Assembly: GCF_029623955.1 (NCBI RefSeq)
Contig: NZ_JARSBP010000003.1
Coordinates: forward strand, 930,001 to 994,000
DNA from: Mycobacterium sp. 236(2023)
Lineage (GTDB): Bacteria; Actinomycetota; Actinomycetes; Mycobacteriales; Mycobacteriaceae
Reading direction: 5' to 3'
DNA: 64,000 nt
This document shows positions 26,006 through 35,665 of this stretch, one piece after another. The notes beneath the pieces are model-generated. The model had not been told where the DNA came from. It made no database searches and saw nothing but the letters and a program-made list of their open reading frames with translations. The position numbers and the translations under genes were made by a program. Every line of letters begins with the position of its first letter. Positions within the stretch are counted from its first letter, which is position 1.

Positions 26006-27763
26006 ATGGGTTTTCTCAAGCAGGACGCGCCCGTCGTCGATTACGCCGAATGGAGCAAGGGCACCCGCGCGGAGCGGATCGTGCCGATGGCCAAACACTG
26101 GGCCGAGGTCGGATTCGGCACGCCCGTCGTCATGCACCTCTTCTACGTCGTGAAGATCCTGCTGTACGTGCTCGTCGCGTGGGTGATCGTCGTCGCCACC
26201 ACCACCGGCGTCGGTGACGGACCGGGGGGCTTCACCAACGTCACCGCCTGGTACCACGAACCGATCGTCTATCAGAAGGTCGTCTTCTACACGATGCTGT
26301 TCGAGGTCGTCGGCCTCGGCTGCGGCTTCGGGCCGCTCAACAACCGGTTCTTCCCGCCGATGGGCTCGATCCTGTACTGGCTGCGCCCCAGGACGATTCG
26401 CCTGCCACCATGGCCCAACCGGGTACCGCTGACCGCAGGCGACTCGCGGACCCCCCTCGACGTCGCGCTCTACGCCGCACTCCTCGTGATGCTCGTCGTC
26501 GCACTGTTCTCGGACGGCACCGGGCCCATCCCCGAGATCGGTTCCGAGGTGGGCGTGCTCCCGGTGTGGCAGACGGCGGCGATCGTCGGTCTGCTCGTCG
26601 TCGCCGGCCTGCGGGACAAGGTCATCTTCCTGGCCGCGCGCGGTGAGGTGTACGGCTCGCTGGCGGTGTGCTTCCTGTTCAGCGGCGCCGACATCATCAT
26701 CGCGGCCAAACTGGTGTGCCTGGTCATCTGGATCGGGGCCGCCACGTCGAAACTCAACAAGCATTTCCCGTTCGTCATCTCCACGATGATGAGCAACAAC
26801 CCGGTGATGCGCCCGCGCTGGATCAAGCGAAAGTTCTTCGAGCACTTCCCCGACGACCTGCGCCCCGGCCGGGCGTCACGGGTACTGGCCCACTTCTCGA
26901 CCGTGATCGAGGGCCTGGTGCCGCTGGTGCTGTTCTTCTCCCACGGCGGCTGGGTCACCGCGGTCGCCGCGTTCGTCATGCTCGTCTTCCACTTCGGCAT
27001 CCTGTCGGCCATTCCGATGGGGGTGCCGCTGGAGTGGAACGTCTTCATGATGTTCAGCGTGCTGGCGCTGTTCGTCGGCAACGCGGGTATCGGTCTGGCG
27101 GACCTGAACAGCCCGCTGCCGATCCTGCTGTTCGTGGCCGTCGCAGGCACCGTGGCGATCGGAAACCTCTTCCCCCGCAAGGTGTCCTTCCTGCCGGGCA
27201 TGCGGTACTACGCGGGCAACTGGGACACGTCGCTGTGGTGTGTGAAGCCCTCGGCGTCGGAGAAGATCACCAACGGCATCGTCGCGATCGCGAGCATGCC
27301 CGCCGCGCAGATGGAGAAGTTCTACGGCAGCCCGGAAACCGCGGAGATGTACCAGTACATGGGATACGCGTTCCGGTCGTTCAACACCCACGGCCGCGCG
27401 ATGTTCACGCTGGCGCACCGGCTGATGGCCGACGGCAACGAAGCCGATTACGTGTTGACCGACGGGGAACGGATCTGCAGCACCGCGATCGGGTGGAACT
27501 TCGGCGACGGGCACATGCACAACGAGCAGTTGATCGCCGCACTGCAGAAACGGTGCCACTTCGAGCCGGGCGAGGTCCGGGTGCTGCTGCTCGACGCGCA
27601 GCCCATTCACAAGCAGCGCCAGGAGTACCGCCTCGTCGACGCCGCAACCGGCGAGTTCGAGCGCGGCTATGTCATGGTCGCCGACATGGTCACCCGCCAG
27701 CCGTGGGACGACACCGTGCCGGCCCACGTGACGTGGCAGAAAAACGCGGCCGGCGCCGGGTAG
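26006..27763 (+). CDS. DUF3556 transmembrane protein
   Basis: 585 residues. The N terminus (APVVDYAEWSKGTRAERI) and the following AKHWAEVGFGTP are characteristic of DUF3556. About eight to ten hydrophobic segments occupy residues 45-395, and the last 190 residues are soluble. Family function is unknown. The KstR-type box at its promoter suggests a place in cholesterol or related lipid metabolism. The start is set by the six-base distance to TAGTCT. A 22-base-arm stem-loop follows the stop directly. Confidence 0.85.
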   Translation: MGFLKQDAPVVDYAEWSKGTRAERIVPMAKHWAEVGFGTPVVMHLFYVVKILLYVLVAWVIVVATTTGVGDGPGGFTNVTAWYHEPIVYQKVVFYTMLFEVVGLGCGFGPLNNRFFPPMGSILYWLRPRTIRLPPWPNRVPLTAGDSRTPLDVALYAALLVMLVVALFSDGTGPIPEIGSEVGVLPVWQTAAIVGLLVVAGLRDKVIFLAARGEVYGSLAVCFLFSGADIIIAAKLVCLVIWIGAATSKLNKHFPFVISTMMSNNPVMRPRWIKRKFFEHFPDDLRPGRASRVLAHFSTVIEGLVPLVLFFSHGGWVTAVAAFVMLVFHFGILSAIPMGVPLEWNVFMMFSVLALFVGNAGIGLADLNSPLPILLFVAVAGTVAIGNLFPRKVSFLPGMRYYAGNWDTSLWCVKPSASEKITNGIVAIASMPAAQMEKFYGSPETAEMYQYMGYAFRSFNTHGRAMFTLAHRLMADGNEADYVLTDGERICSTAIGWNFGDGHMHNEQLIAALQKRCHFEPGEVRVLLLDAQPIHKQRQEYRLVDAATGEFERGYVMVADMVTRQPWDDTVPAHVTWQKNAAGAG

Positions 27764-27765
27764 GT

Positions 27766-27826
27766 GTCGAGACGCGACTTTTGCAGACGTCTACTCGCAC
27801 TTCTTCTGCAAAAGTCAGGTCTCGAC
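27766..27826. terminator. Long stem-loop between convergent DUF3556 and FadR-type genes
   Basis: Arms of 22 bases (27766-27787 and 27805-27826) pair with two adjacent mismatches around a 17-base loop. It begins two bases after one stop codon and ends three bases before the other, so it almost fills the intergenic region. No T-tract. Probably a bidirectional terminator. Confidence 0.6.
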
Positions 27827-27829
27827 TTA

Positions 27830-28621
27830 TCAGCCCATGACGTCGCGGATCGGCACACTCTCCAAGCCGGTCAGCAACAGCTCGCGGGATACGTCGAGGT
27901 GTTTGCGCCAGTGCGCTTCCGCCCCGGCGGCGTCCCCGGCACGCAGGAACTGCATGAGCTTGCGGTAGGACCGCACCAGCTTGTCGTAGTCGGCCTTCGA
28001 CACCGGGCGGCGCTCGTTGAACACGAAAGCCGTGTGCCTGACCGTGATCTCGTGCAGCATGCCGGCGACGATGCCCAGCGTGGCGTTGCCCGACAACTGC
28101 ACCACCCGCAGGTGGAACGCTCCGGTGATCTCGGCCAGCCGGCCGGATTGAAAGCCCTCGGCAACCAGTCCTTCGAGCATCTGCTCCAGCTCGTCGAAGG
28201 CTTCCTCCGAGCCGGATTCGGCGAGCAGGCGCGCGGCCATCGGTTCGATACCCGACTTCGCGGTGAGCAGGTCGGCGATCGTCGCGCCGGAGAGTTCCAG
28301 CAGGAGACCGGCGGGGCGGGCGACGACCTCGGGGCCGGGAACCCGGACGCGCGCGCCGGTACGTGAACCGCGGCGCACCTCGACCAGACGTTCGGATTCA
28401 AGTACCCGCACGGCTTCGCGCAGGGTCGGCCGGCTGACGCCGAAATGCGCCATCAGCTCGGCCTCGTTGGGCAGGAAGTCGCCGTCTTTGAGCTGTCCTT
28501 CGACGACCATCCGCCGCAACGTTCCGGCCACGAGCTCAGCGGTCTTGGGGGAGCGGACGGCGGCGCGGGACGCGACGGCGTCCGGCCCGATCATCGGTGC
28601 CAAGGGGGTACTGCGAGCCAC
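27830..28621 (-). CDS. GntR/FadR-family regulator
   Basis: 263 residues. Winged helix-turn-helix at about 28-98 (LPNEAELMAHFGVSRPTLRE, then VLESERLVEVRRG) and an FCD effector domain behind it with the metal-binding type residues in HLRVVQLSGN and HEITVRH. Such regulators respond to organic acids or acyl-CoA. No metabolic gene shares its operon. Direct repeats upstream (28671-28720) may be its own operator. A longer N-terminal extension before the wHTH makes the start slightly uncertain. Confidence 0.85.
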   Translation of the reverse strand: MARSTPLAPMIGPDAVASRAAVRSPKTAELVAGTLRRMVVEGQLKDGDFLPNEAELMAHFGVSRPTLREAVRVLESERLVEVRRGSRTGARVRVPGPEVVARPAGLLLELSGATIADLLTAKSGIEPMAARLLAESGSEEAFDELEQMLEGLVAEGFQSGRLAEITGAFHLRVVQLSGNATLGIVAGMLHEITVRHTAFVFNERRPVSKADYDKLVRSYRKLMQFLRAGDAAGAEAHWRKHLDVSRELLLTGLESVPIRDVMG

Positions 28622-28670
28622 TGCACCTCCTCGACGGTCGACTCAGCTGTGCAACTCAGTAAACCATGTG

Positions 28671-28720
28671 AGGTAACCGGTGACTGATCAGATGGTGTCT
28701 GTGCAGGTAATCGGTGATTG
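28671..28720. repeat. Pair of 16-base direct repeats upstream of the FadR-type gene
   Basis: AGGTAACCGGTGACTG (28671-28686) and AGGTAATCGGTGATTG (28705-28720) differ at two C/T positions and have a 34-base period. They lie in the 172-base gap between the regulator start and the PGRS terminator and could be operator sites. Confidence 0.45.
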
Positions 28721-28736
28721 TGCCAGACAGCAAAGA

Positions 28737-28770
28737 GCGGGTACGGGAGCCTGTCGACTCCCGTACCCGC
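28737..28770. terminator. Perfect 13-bp stem-loop downstream of the PGRS-like gene
   Basis: GCGGGTACGGGAG (28737-28749) and CTCCCGTACCCGC (28758-28770) pair perfectly around an 8-base loop. On the minus strand the PGRS gene ends 24 bases before it and TCTTTGC follows it. A likely terminator. Confidence 0.65.
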
Positions 28771-28793
28771 CCTAACTGCTGGGGACGAGCAGA

Positions 28794-30284
28794 CTACGCG
28801 GCGTTGGCGCCACCGTCGTTGCCGTCATTGCCCTGGTTGCCATTGGCGGAGCTGCCGGAACCGCCGGCGCCACCGTTGCCACCCGTGCCGGCCTTGCCTG
28901 CACCCGGCGTGGCGTTGCCGCCGTTGCCGCCGTTGCCGCCGATGCCGGTGCCTTCGGCCGTGGTCGAGCCACCGTCGCCACCGGTACCGCCGTTGCCGCC
29001 GCGAGCGGTGCCGCCGGAAGCGTTGCCGCCGTTGCGACCAACGCCACCGTTGCCGCCGAGCTTGCCGCCGTCGCCGCCGTTGCCGCCGCGGCCACCCGTG
29101 GTGTTGCCACCCGCGGAGGACGTAGCACTACCACCGTTGCCACCGCGACCACCGAGGCCGGTCAGCTCCGAGGTACCGCCGGTGCCGCCGGAACCGCCTG
29201 TGGCAGTGCCCGTCTGGGAGTTGGCGTTGCCGCCGCTTCCCGCATTCGAGCTACGCGAGGCCAGGCGGCCGCCGCCGTCGCCGCCGTCGCCGCCGACGGC
29301 CTTGCCCGCGCCGTAAGCGGTGCCGCTGCCACCCTTGCCGCCGTTACCGGTCAGGTCAGGCGTGGCACCACCGGAGATGAGGCCGTAGCCGCCCGCGCCG
29401 CCGCTGCCGCCGGTGGCGGTCTGGCCGGAGGTGCCGGTGCCGGTGCCGCCCGAGGCGCCCGGGGCGCCGACCGTTGCCGAGCCGCCCGCGCCGCCGGCAC
29501 CGGGGCCGTAGTTGGCCACAGGCTCAGCATCCGGGTCGGGCTCACCCTGGCCCGGAGGCGGGTTGCCGATGTTGGTGCTGCCGCCGACGCCTCCGGCGCC
29601 GCCGGTCGCGTTGCCGTTCAGCGAGGACGCGCTGCCGCCGGCACCGCCCGCGCCGCCGCGGCCCGACCACAACGTCGCGCCGCTGCCGCCGGCACCGCCG
29701 GCACCGCCGAACGCGTCGGCATTCACGCCCGCAGCGCTGGTGTTGGTGTCGTTACCGCCGGCACCGCCGGCGCCGCCGTCGCCACCGAACAGGCCGGCGT
29801 TGCCGCCACGGCCGCCCGCGGTCGCGGCCGAGACCAGGGTGCCGTCGGCGGCGTAGACCGCGTCCTTACCGGCCGCGCCGGCTCCACCGCTGCCCCACAG
29901 CAGACCGCCGTTGCCGCCGTTGCAGGCGTCGCCGGTGCAGTCAGCTGCGGCGTCGAGGCCGTTGCCGATCAGCCAGCCGCCGTCGCCGATCATAGGGCGG
30001 AAGGCGGACGGAGTGGCGGTGGCGGCCAGCAGTGCCGTCGGGCTGGCCGAGGCGCTGCTTGCGGCGCCGGCGCAGCCGATCAGCCCGCCGGGAACGCACT
30101 CTTCACTGGCAACCAGCTTGATGTCTGCGGTCTGGGCCGAGACCATCGTCGGCTCGTCGGTGGCGGCCGCTGCAGCGACCACCAGAGCGCCGAGTCCGAC
30201 CATCGCCGCGCCTGCGATGCCGGTGGCCACGTGCTTGGGCACGGAACCCGGAATCACGTTGTGGCGCGAGGACATAACGTACAT
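28794..30284 (-). CDS. Secreted PGRS-like glycine-rich protein without a PE domain
   Basis: 496 residues. The N terminus (MYVMSSRHNVIPGSVPKH, then a hydrophobic stretch about 20-42) looks like a signal peptide or signal anchor. Residues 45-145 are a short non-repetitive segment with two Cys pairs (ECVPGGLIGC and DCTGDAC) and GGWLIGNG. From about residue 145 to the end the protein is Gly-Gly-X repeats (GGAGGAGG, GGNGG, GGDGG), as in the PGRS part of PE_PGRS proteins. There is no PE domain. It probably sits in or outside the cell envelope. The start has GGGGG four bases upstream. Confidence 0.75.
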   Translation of the reverse strand: MYVMSSRHNVIPGSVPKHVATGIAGAAMVGLGALVVAAAAATDEPTMVSAQTADIKLVASEECVPGGLIGCAGAASSASASPTALLAATATPSAFRPMIGDGGWLIGNGLDAAADCTGDACNGGNGGLLWGSGGAGAAGKDAVYAADGTLVSAATAGGRGGNAGLFGGDGGAGGAGGNDTNTSAAGVNADAFGGAGGAGGSGATLWSGRGGAGGAGGSASSLNGNATGGAGGVGGSTNIGNPPPGQGEPDPDAEPVANYGPGAGGAGGSATVGAPGASGGTGTGTSGQTATGGSGGAGGYGLISGGATPDLTGNGGKGGSGTAYGAGKAVGGDGGDGGGRLASRSSNAGSGGNANSQTGTATGGSGGTGGTSELTGLGGRGGNGGSATSSAGGNTTGGRGGNGGDGGKLGGNGGVGRNGGNASGGTARGGNGGTGGDGGSTTAEGTGIGGNGGNGGNATPGAGKAGTGGNGGAGGSGSSANGNQGNDGNDGGANAA

Positions 30285-30555
30285 ACAACCCCCATGGTTG
30301 AAGGGCCTGGCCACTATGGCAGGCGTGGATGCTTCGCTTTGCCTAAGCAAATGCAGCGTCAGAATGGGGTGGCCCCTCCCGCCGGTCAAGACCTACGTCC
30401 GGCGCCTCCAGGGAAGTTTCTCAGCGAAATCGGGGCGCTTACGCTGACGGCGCCGTAAAAAACTGCAGGTCACGGGTTCGGCGGCTCGCACAGGGAACCT
30501 GGTGAAAGCCTGTGAAAATTTATTTCCGGACGGCACGAAGTCAGCCCGATTTTGG
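30285..30555. other. Intergenic region upstream of the PGRS-like gene
   Basis: 271 bases without a gene, locally more A/T-rich than the surroundings. It should hold the minus-strand promoter of the PGRS-like gene; CATAGT about 40 bases before its start is a weak -10 candidate. TTTGC-CTAA-GCAAA (30338-30351) is a small perfect inverted repeat. A weak hairpin (AGCC/GGCT) follows the LuxC-like stop. Confidence 0.35.
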
Positions 30556-31929
30556 CTAACGTGCGACGAATCCCTTGTTACGCATCAGGAAATCGGCCAG
30601 GAATCCGTCGTGCGGGATCCGGGGTGAGCCGTGGTGAGTTGGGACGCGACCCCGGTACACGTTGACGATCGTCGGCTCGTTCACGACGTCGTCGAGCAGG
30701 GCGTCGTCCGACGTGATCGCAGTGACCATCAGCGAGTGGCGCAGTGGCACAGTGCCATCGGCGCGCGACCACGGTGCAAACCAGACGCAGGGGAAGGGCA
30801 ACTCCACGCCGAGAGTGTCGGGGTTCGGCGCGGACAGCAGGTGGACGGCGGGCCGAAGCGCGGCAAACCCGTCGCCGAGATCGGCGACCACCTGGTCGGC
30901 GCCCAGGATCGCATCGGCGGCGGCGGCGGCGGCCTTGCCGGCCAGATGTCGCGCCAGGGCGCGGGCGTCGTCGATCGGCGGCGTGGGGAGCGCCGCCTGC
31001 GGGTCGGTGTTCGGGAGCGGACGCATCAATGCCAACCGCTCGGCGATCGCGTGCGCCAGCGGCGCCGGATCGCCCTCATAGAGGACGGCGGTCGTGTTCA
31101 CACATGCCATCCCGCCCAGGGCGGCAATCGAATCCACCACGACGTCGATGCAGTCTCGCCAATCCTGCTCGGCGGTGATGAGGATTTTCGTGCGGCCCGG
31201 TCCGTTGACGAAGACCGTCGGGTCACCGTCGTAGCGATCGGCGACGTCCTGTCCGCCGTACACCAGCGCGAGGTCCGCGGCGCGGACGATGTCGTCGGCC
31301 ACGGCGTGATCGGTCGGCAGGTACGACGCGTCGGTGTCGGCGAAGCCGGCGCGACGCAGTGCTGAGACGACGCGGTGTGCGGTCAGTGGCTCGCGACGCG
31401 ACGGCCGCACCGCGACGCGGTAGCCCAGCGCGAGCGCCTGCGGCCAGAGGCCGTGCACCCCGGGGGCATTGCCCGGCGCGTGTACGGCGAGCACCTCGCC
31501 GCGACGCGCCCACACGGCGCCGGCAGGTTGGTCGCGCCAGTCCATCGTCGCGCCGGCGGGCTGCGCCGCGCGCACCGCGTCGAACGCCGTCGTCAAGGAC
31601 CCCGCCACCACGTCGGCCCCTGCCCTGGCGACCGTCACCGGCAGCCCGGAGATCCGGCAGGTGAGGTCGACGTAGTCGGCGAAGTTCAGGCCCGCGATCG
31701 TCGCCGACATGAAGATCTCAGCCGCCCGGTCGAGTGCCGCGGGTCGCTCAGTGACCTTCAACGGTGGTGAGTAACGTTGTTGTGTAATCGTTCTCGTGAC
31801 GTAGAGGCGGGGTACCACCGCCAGGTCGAGCACTGCGCAGCCGCGGGTGTCGGTGATGATTTCGCGCTTGTGCGTGTGATATTCGCCGTCGGGTCCCAGT
31901 GCTTCGAGTGTCGTCAGATTGCCGCCCAC
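30556..31929 (-). CDS. LuxC-like acyl-CoA reductase
   Basis: 457 residues, matching the LuxC family (a branch of the aldehyde dehydrogenase superfamily). The Rossmann and nucleotide region (VLAVHAPGNAPGVHGLWPQAL, residues in the middle third) and the likely catalytic Cys in LGGMACVNTTAVL are visible. LuxC-type enzymes reduce an activated fatty acyl group to the aldehyde with NADPH. It follows a LuxE-like gene with two bases between, so both products probably work as one complex. GTG was chosen because it is the first valid start after the upstream stop; the upstream extension lies inside the LuxE-like gene. Confidence 0.75.
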   Translation of the reverse strand: MGGNLTTLEALGPDGEYHTHKREIITDTRGCAVLDLAVVPRLYVTRTITQQRYSPPLKVTERPAALDRAAEIFMSATIAGLNFADYVDLTCRISGLPVTVARAGADVVAGSLTTAFDAVRAAQPAGATMDWRDQPAGAVWARRGEVLAVHAPGNAPGVHGLWPQALALGYRVAVRPSRREPLTAHRVVSALRRAGFADTDASYLPTDHAVADDIVRAADLALVYGGQDVADRYDGDPTVFVNGPGRTKILITAEQDWRDCIDVVVDSIAALGGMACVNTTAVLYEGDPAPLAHAIAERLALMRPLPNTDPQAALPTPPIDDARALARHLAGKAAAAAADAILGADQVVADLGDGFAALRPAVHLLSAPNPDTLGVELPFPCVWFAPWSRADGTVPLRHSLMVTAITSDDALLDDVVNEPTIVNVYRGRVPTHHGSPRIPHDGFLADFLMRNKGFVAR

Positions 31930-31931
31930 GA

Positions 31932-33029
31932 TCAGTACACGCCTTCGATGACCGGCACGCCGCCGAACACGGCCACCGGTGCGATGTCGCTGACGGAGTC
32001 GCCGACCTGTCCGCGGGGGCCGGGCCACCGGATTGCGGTGTCGCGCTCCAGATTGTTGGGGATGAACATGCCCTTGCTGATGTGGTTCATGACGACCTGC
32101 CCGCGTTCGCCGTAGGGGACCTGCGCGCCGGTATCGGGGTCTACTACCCAGAAGACGACGTAGGGGCAGCGCGGGTCGAAGACGGACGTGTCACCGTCGG
32201 TGCGGGTCGCAGCCTGCGACAGGATCATGGTGCTGCCGAACGCAATCGAGATCGCGGCCTCGGGGAAGATGCCGCGGAACAACGCCATGGTGTCGACGTC
32301 GACGTGCGCCCCACTGAGCAGGATGTAGCGGATCTTGTCGTTGACGAGGTCGGTCAGTCGGCCATCATTGGCGATGGCCTCCAAAAGGGGCGGTGTCGCA
32401 TGCAGATTCGCCACGTGCTGTGTCGCCAGAATGTGGCGGGTCTGTTCGAGGACATGGTCGAGGTAGCGCGCGACCTCGGCTGAAGCCCGCGAATCCCCCC
32501 GGGCTGCTGTCTTTTTCACCCACCGCGGGTCGAGATCGATCGAATGAAACACCCCGCCGAGTCGTTCGGCCACCACGCGGTCGAAATGGCCCACCCCGTG
32601 CGGTCCGCTGGGCATCATGCACACCAATCCCGCATCTCGGATGAACCCGCCCGCGCTGAAATCATCGACCTGCCAACGGGTTACCTGCTCGATCCAATCC
32701 GGCAGTTGGGCCGTGCGCTTCGGCGCGCCCGTGGTGCCGCCGGATTCGAATACCCGGGGGATGGGCAGTGGGGTGCCGTAACCGCGCGGGATCAGATCTT
32801 CGACAGCGACGTCGCGAAGCTCGTCGACGAGGTTGGGGAACAGTCGAAGATCGTCGTGGGTGCGTACCTCGCACACCGGGTTGAAGTCGAGACGTCGGGC
32901 GGCGCGCAGCCAGAACGGCGAGCCGGTGTCCGCGCCGAAATGCCAGGCGATCGCCGCACGCAGATACTCCTCGGGATCCGGCGGCGTCTCCCGCGGAACG
33001 TCGAGGAGCGCGAAGTCGGGTGAACCCAT
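31932..33029 (-). CDS. LuxE-like acyl-activating (AMP-forming) protein
   Basis: 365 residues. The motif ESGGTTGAPKRT is the phosphate-binding loop of AMP-forming acyl synthetases, and the overall pattern (YGTPLPIPRVFESGG, then NDKIRYILLSGAHVD, then IAFGSTMIL) resembles LuxE/PF04443-type acyl-protein synthetases or phenylacetate-CoA-ligase relatives. It would activate a carboxylic acid with ATP and hand it to the LuxC-like reductase. The ATG was chosen where homology-like sequence begins; longer in-frame versions have no protein character. Divergent from the CoA-transferase gene. Confidence 0.7.
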   Translation of the reverse strand: MGSPDFALLDVPRETPPDPEEYLRAAIAWHFGADTGSPFWLRAARRLDFNPVCEVRTHDDLRLFPNLVDELRDVAVEDLIPRGYGTPLPIPRVFESGGTTGAPKRTAQLPDWIEQVTRWQVDDFSAGGFIRDAGLVCMMPSGPHGVGHFDRVVAERLGGVFHSIDLDPRWVKKTAARGDSRASAEVARYLDHVLEQTRHILATQHVANLHATPPLLEAIANDGRLTDLVNDKIRYILLSGAHVDVDTMALFRGIFPEAAISIAFGSTMILSQAATRTDGDTSVFDPRCPYVVFWVVDPDTGAQVPYGERGQVVMNHISKGMFIPNNLERDTAIRWPGPRGQVGDSVSDIAPVAVFGGVPVIEGVY

Positions 33030-33108
33030 CGGGGCATCCTGACAGCGCGAGTTGGCCGCTCGGTGAATTCGCGGGGACGAACCGGATGGGCGTGGCAGGG
33101 TAGCGCCC

Positions 33109-34425
33109 ATGCCCACCGAGCTCACCGCCGACGAGGCCGCCGCCCGCCTCGACCCCTCCGACACCCTCGGGATCCCGCTCGGCCCGGGGCAGCCGCCGGC
33201 TTTCATGCGCGCCCTCGGCGAGCGCACGGACTGGACGGATCTACGGGTCTACGGTGCGCTGCTCGCCGCGATGACCGAGCTGTTCTCGCGATCCGGTGTG
33301 CACTACCTGTCGGGCTTCTTCGGGCCGCTGGAGCGCGCGCTGGCCGGCTCGGGCGCCGACATCCAGTTCACGCCCGCCGACTTCCGCCGGTTCGGTCCGC
33401 TCCTCGAACGGCAGGCCCCGCGCGTCATGACGACGGTCGCCACCCCTCCCGACGCCGACGGCTGGTGCTCGCTGTCGCTGCACGCCGGTGGCACCGTCGA
33501 CGAACTGCGCCGCGCGGCGGCCGATCCGCAACGACTGCTCGTCGTCGAGGTGTCCGAGGCGTATCCGCGAACCTTCGGTCTGGGCGAGCAGTACCGCCAC
33601 GCCCTGCACGTCGACGAGATCGACATCCTGATCCGTTCGGAGGATGAGCCACTGGCATTGCCCAGCCCGCCGCCGACCGATGCCGACAAGGCGATTGCAG
33701 AGCACGCCGTCTCGTTCATCCAGCCGGGGGCGACACTGCAGACCGGGATCGGTTCCATTCCAAGCCAGATCGCCACGCTGCTGGCCGAGGGCGACGGCGG
33801 CGATTACGGGCTGCACAGCGAGATGTTCACCGACGGCTGCATGCAACTGCACCGCGCGGGCAAGGTCACCAACGCGGCGAAAGGCTTGTACGACGGTGTG
33901 AGTGTGACGACGTTCGCGTTCGGGACGACGGACCTCTACACCTGGCTCGACGGGAACGCCGACGTGGCGTTCCTGCCCGTCGACATCGTCAACTCGCCGG
34001 AGGTGATCGCGGCGAACCGGAACATGGTGTCGATCAACGGTGCGCTCGCGGTCGACATCCAGGGGCAGGTCGTCGCCGACACCATCAACGGCAACCAGTT
34101 CAGCGGGATCGGCGGCGCCGAGGACTTCGTGGCCGGTGCCGGGCTCGAACTGTCGGACCGGTCCCTGATCTGTCTGCCGTCGACCTACGAGAAGGACGGG
34201 GAACTGCAGTCGCGCATCGTGCCGTGGTTCGGGCCTGGCGCGGTCATCACGACGCCGCGCCACCACGTCGACGTCATCGTCACGGAGTTCGGCGCCGCCG
34301 AGTTGGAGGGCAGGACCGTCGCCGAGCGGGGTCGGGCGCTCGCCGCGATCGCGCACCCGCAGTTCCGTGATGAGCTGGTGGCCGCCGCGGAGCGGACAGC
34401 GGGCGGGAGATCGCCGGTCGTTTGA
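33109..34425 (+). CDS. Acetyl-CoA hydrolase/CoA-transferase family protein
   Basis: 438 residues, the size of 4-hydroxybutyrate/acetate CoA-transferases. The active-site region GLHSEMFTDG contains the Glu that carries the CoA thioester in the family, and GIGSIPSQIA and QVVADTINGNQFSGIGG are the other conserved loops. It exchanges CoA between acyl-CoA and a free acid. It lies divergently beside the LuxE/LuxC-like pair and before a beta-oxidation operon, in keeping with a role in short-chain acyl-CoA turnover. Confidence 0.85.
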   Translation: MPTELTADEAAARLDPSDTLGIPLGPGQPPAFMRALGERTDWTDLRVYGALLAAMTELFSRSGVHYLSGFFGPLERALAGSGADIQFTPADFRRFGPLLERQAPRVMTTVATPPDADGWCSLSLHAGGTVDELRRAAADPQRLLVVEVSEAYPRTFGLGEQYRHALHVDEIDILIRSEDEPLALPSPPPTDADKAIAEHAVSFIQPGATLQTGIGSIPSQIATLLAEGDGGDYGLHSEMFTDGCMQLHRAGKVTNAAKGLYDGVSVTTFAFGTTDLYTWLDGNADVAFLPVDIVNSPEVIAANRNMVSINGALAVDIQGQVVADTINGNQFSGIGGAEDFVAGAGLELSDRSLICLPSTYEKDGELQSRIVPWFGPGAVITTPRHHVDVIVTEFGAAELEGRTVAERGRALAAIAHPQFRDELVAAAERTAGGRSPVV

Positions 34426-34438
34426 GCTGGCATAAACC

Positions 34439-34485
34439 ACCTACCAACCAGTAGGTTGACCTAGTAAACCTTGTTCGTTTACGTT
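34439..34485 (+). promoter_or_regulatory. Promoter with overlapping operators for the beta-oxidation operon
   Basis: TTGACC (34456-34461) and TACGTT (34480-34485) form a -35/-10 pair with an 18-base spacer. ACCTAC-CAACCA-GTAGGT (34439-34456) and CAACC-AGTA-GGTTG (34445-34458) are inverted repeats over the -35, and GTAAAC-CTTGTTC-GTTTAC (34464-34482) spans the spacer. A repressor of unknown identity is likely. Confidence 0.55.
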
Positions 34486-34519
34486 CGATGTAAAGCCGAT
34501 CCAATGAAGGAGTATCGCC

Positions 34520-35661
<1,142 letters not shown>

Positions 35662-35665
<4 letters not shown>

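Noticed and set aside
28714..29316. Plus-strand proline-rich frame opposite the PGRS gene
   Set aside because: The Pro-rich translation is simply the complement of Gly codons. The minus-strand frame has a signal peptide, ribosome site and terminator.
28794..30100. Repeated GC-rich units resembling a CRISPR or satellite array
   Set aside because: The repeats have codon periodicity and encode Gly-Gly-X. There is no constant repeat-spacer pattern and no cas gene nearby.
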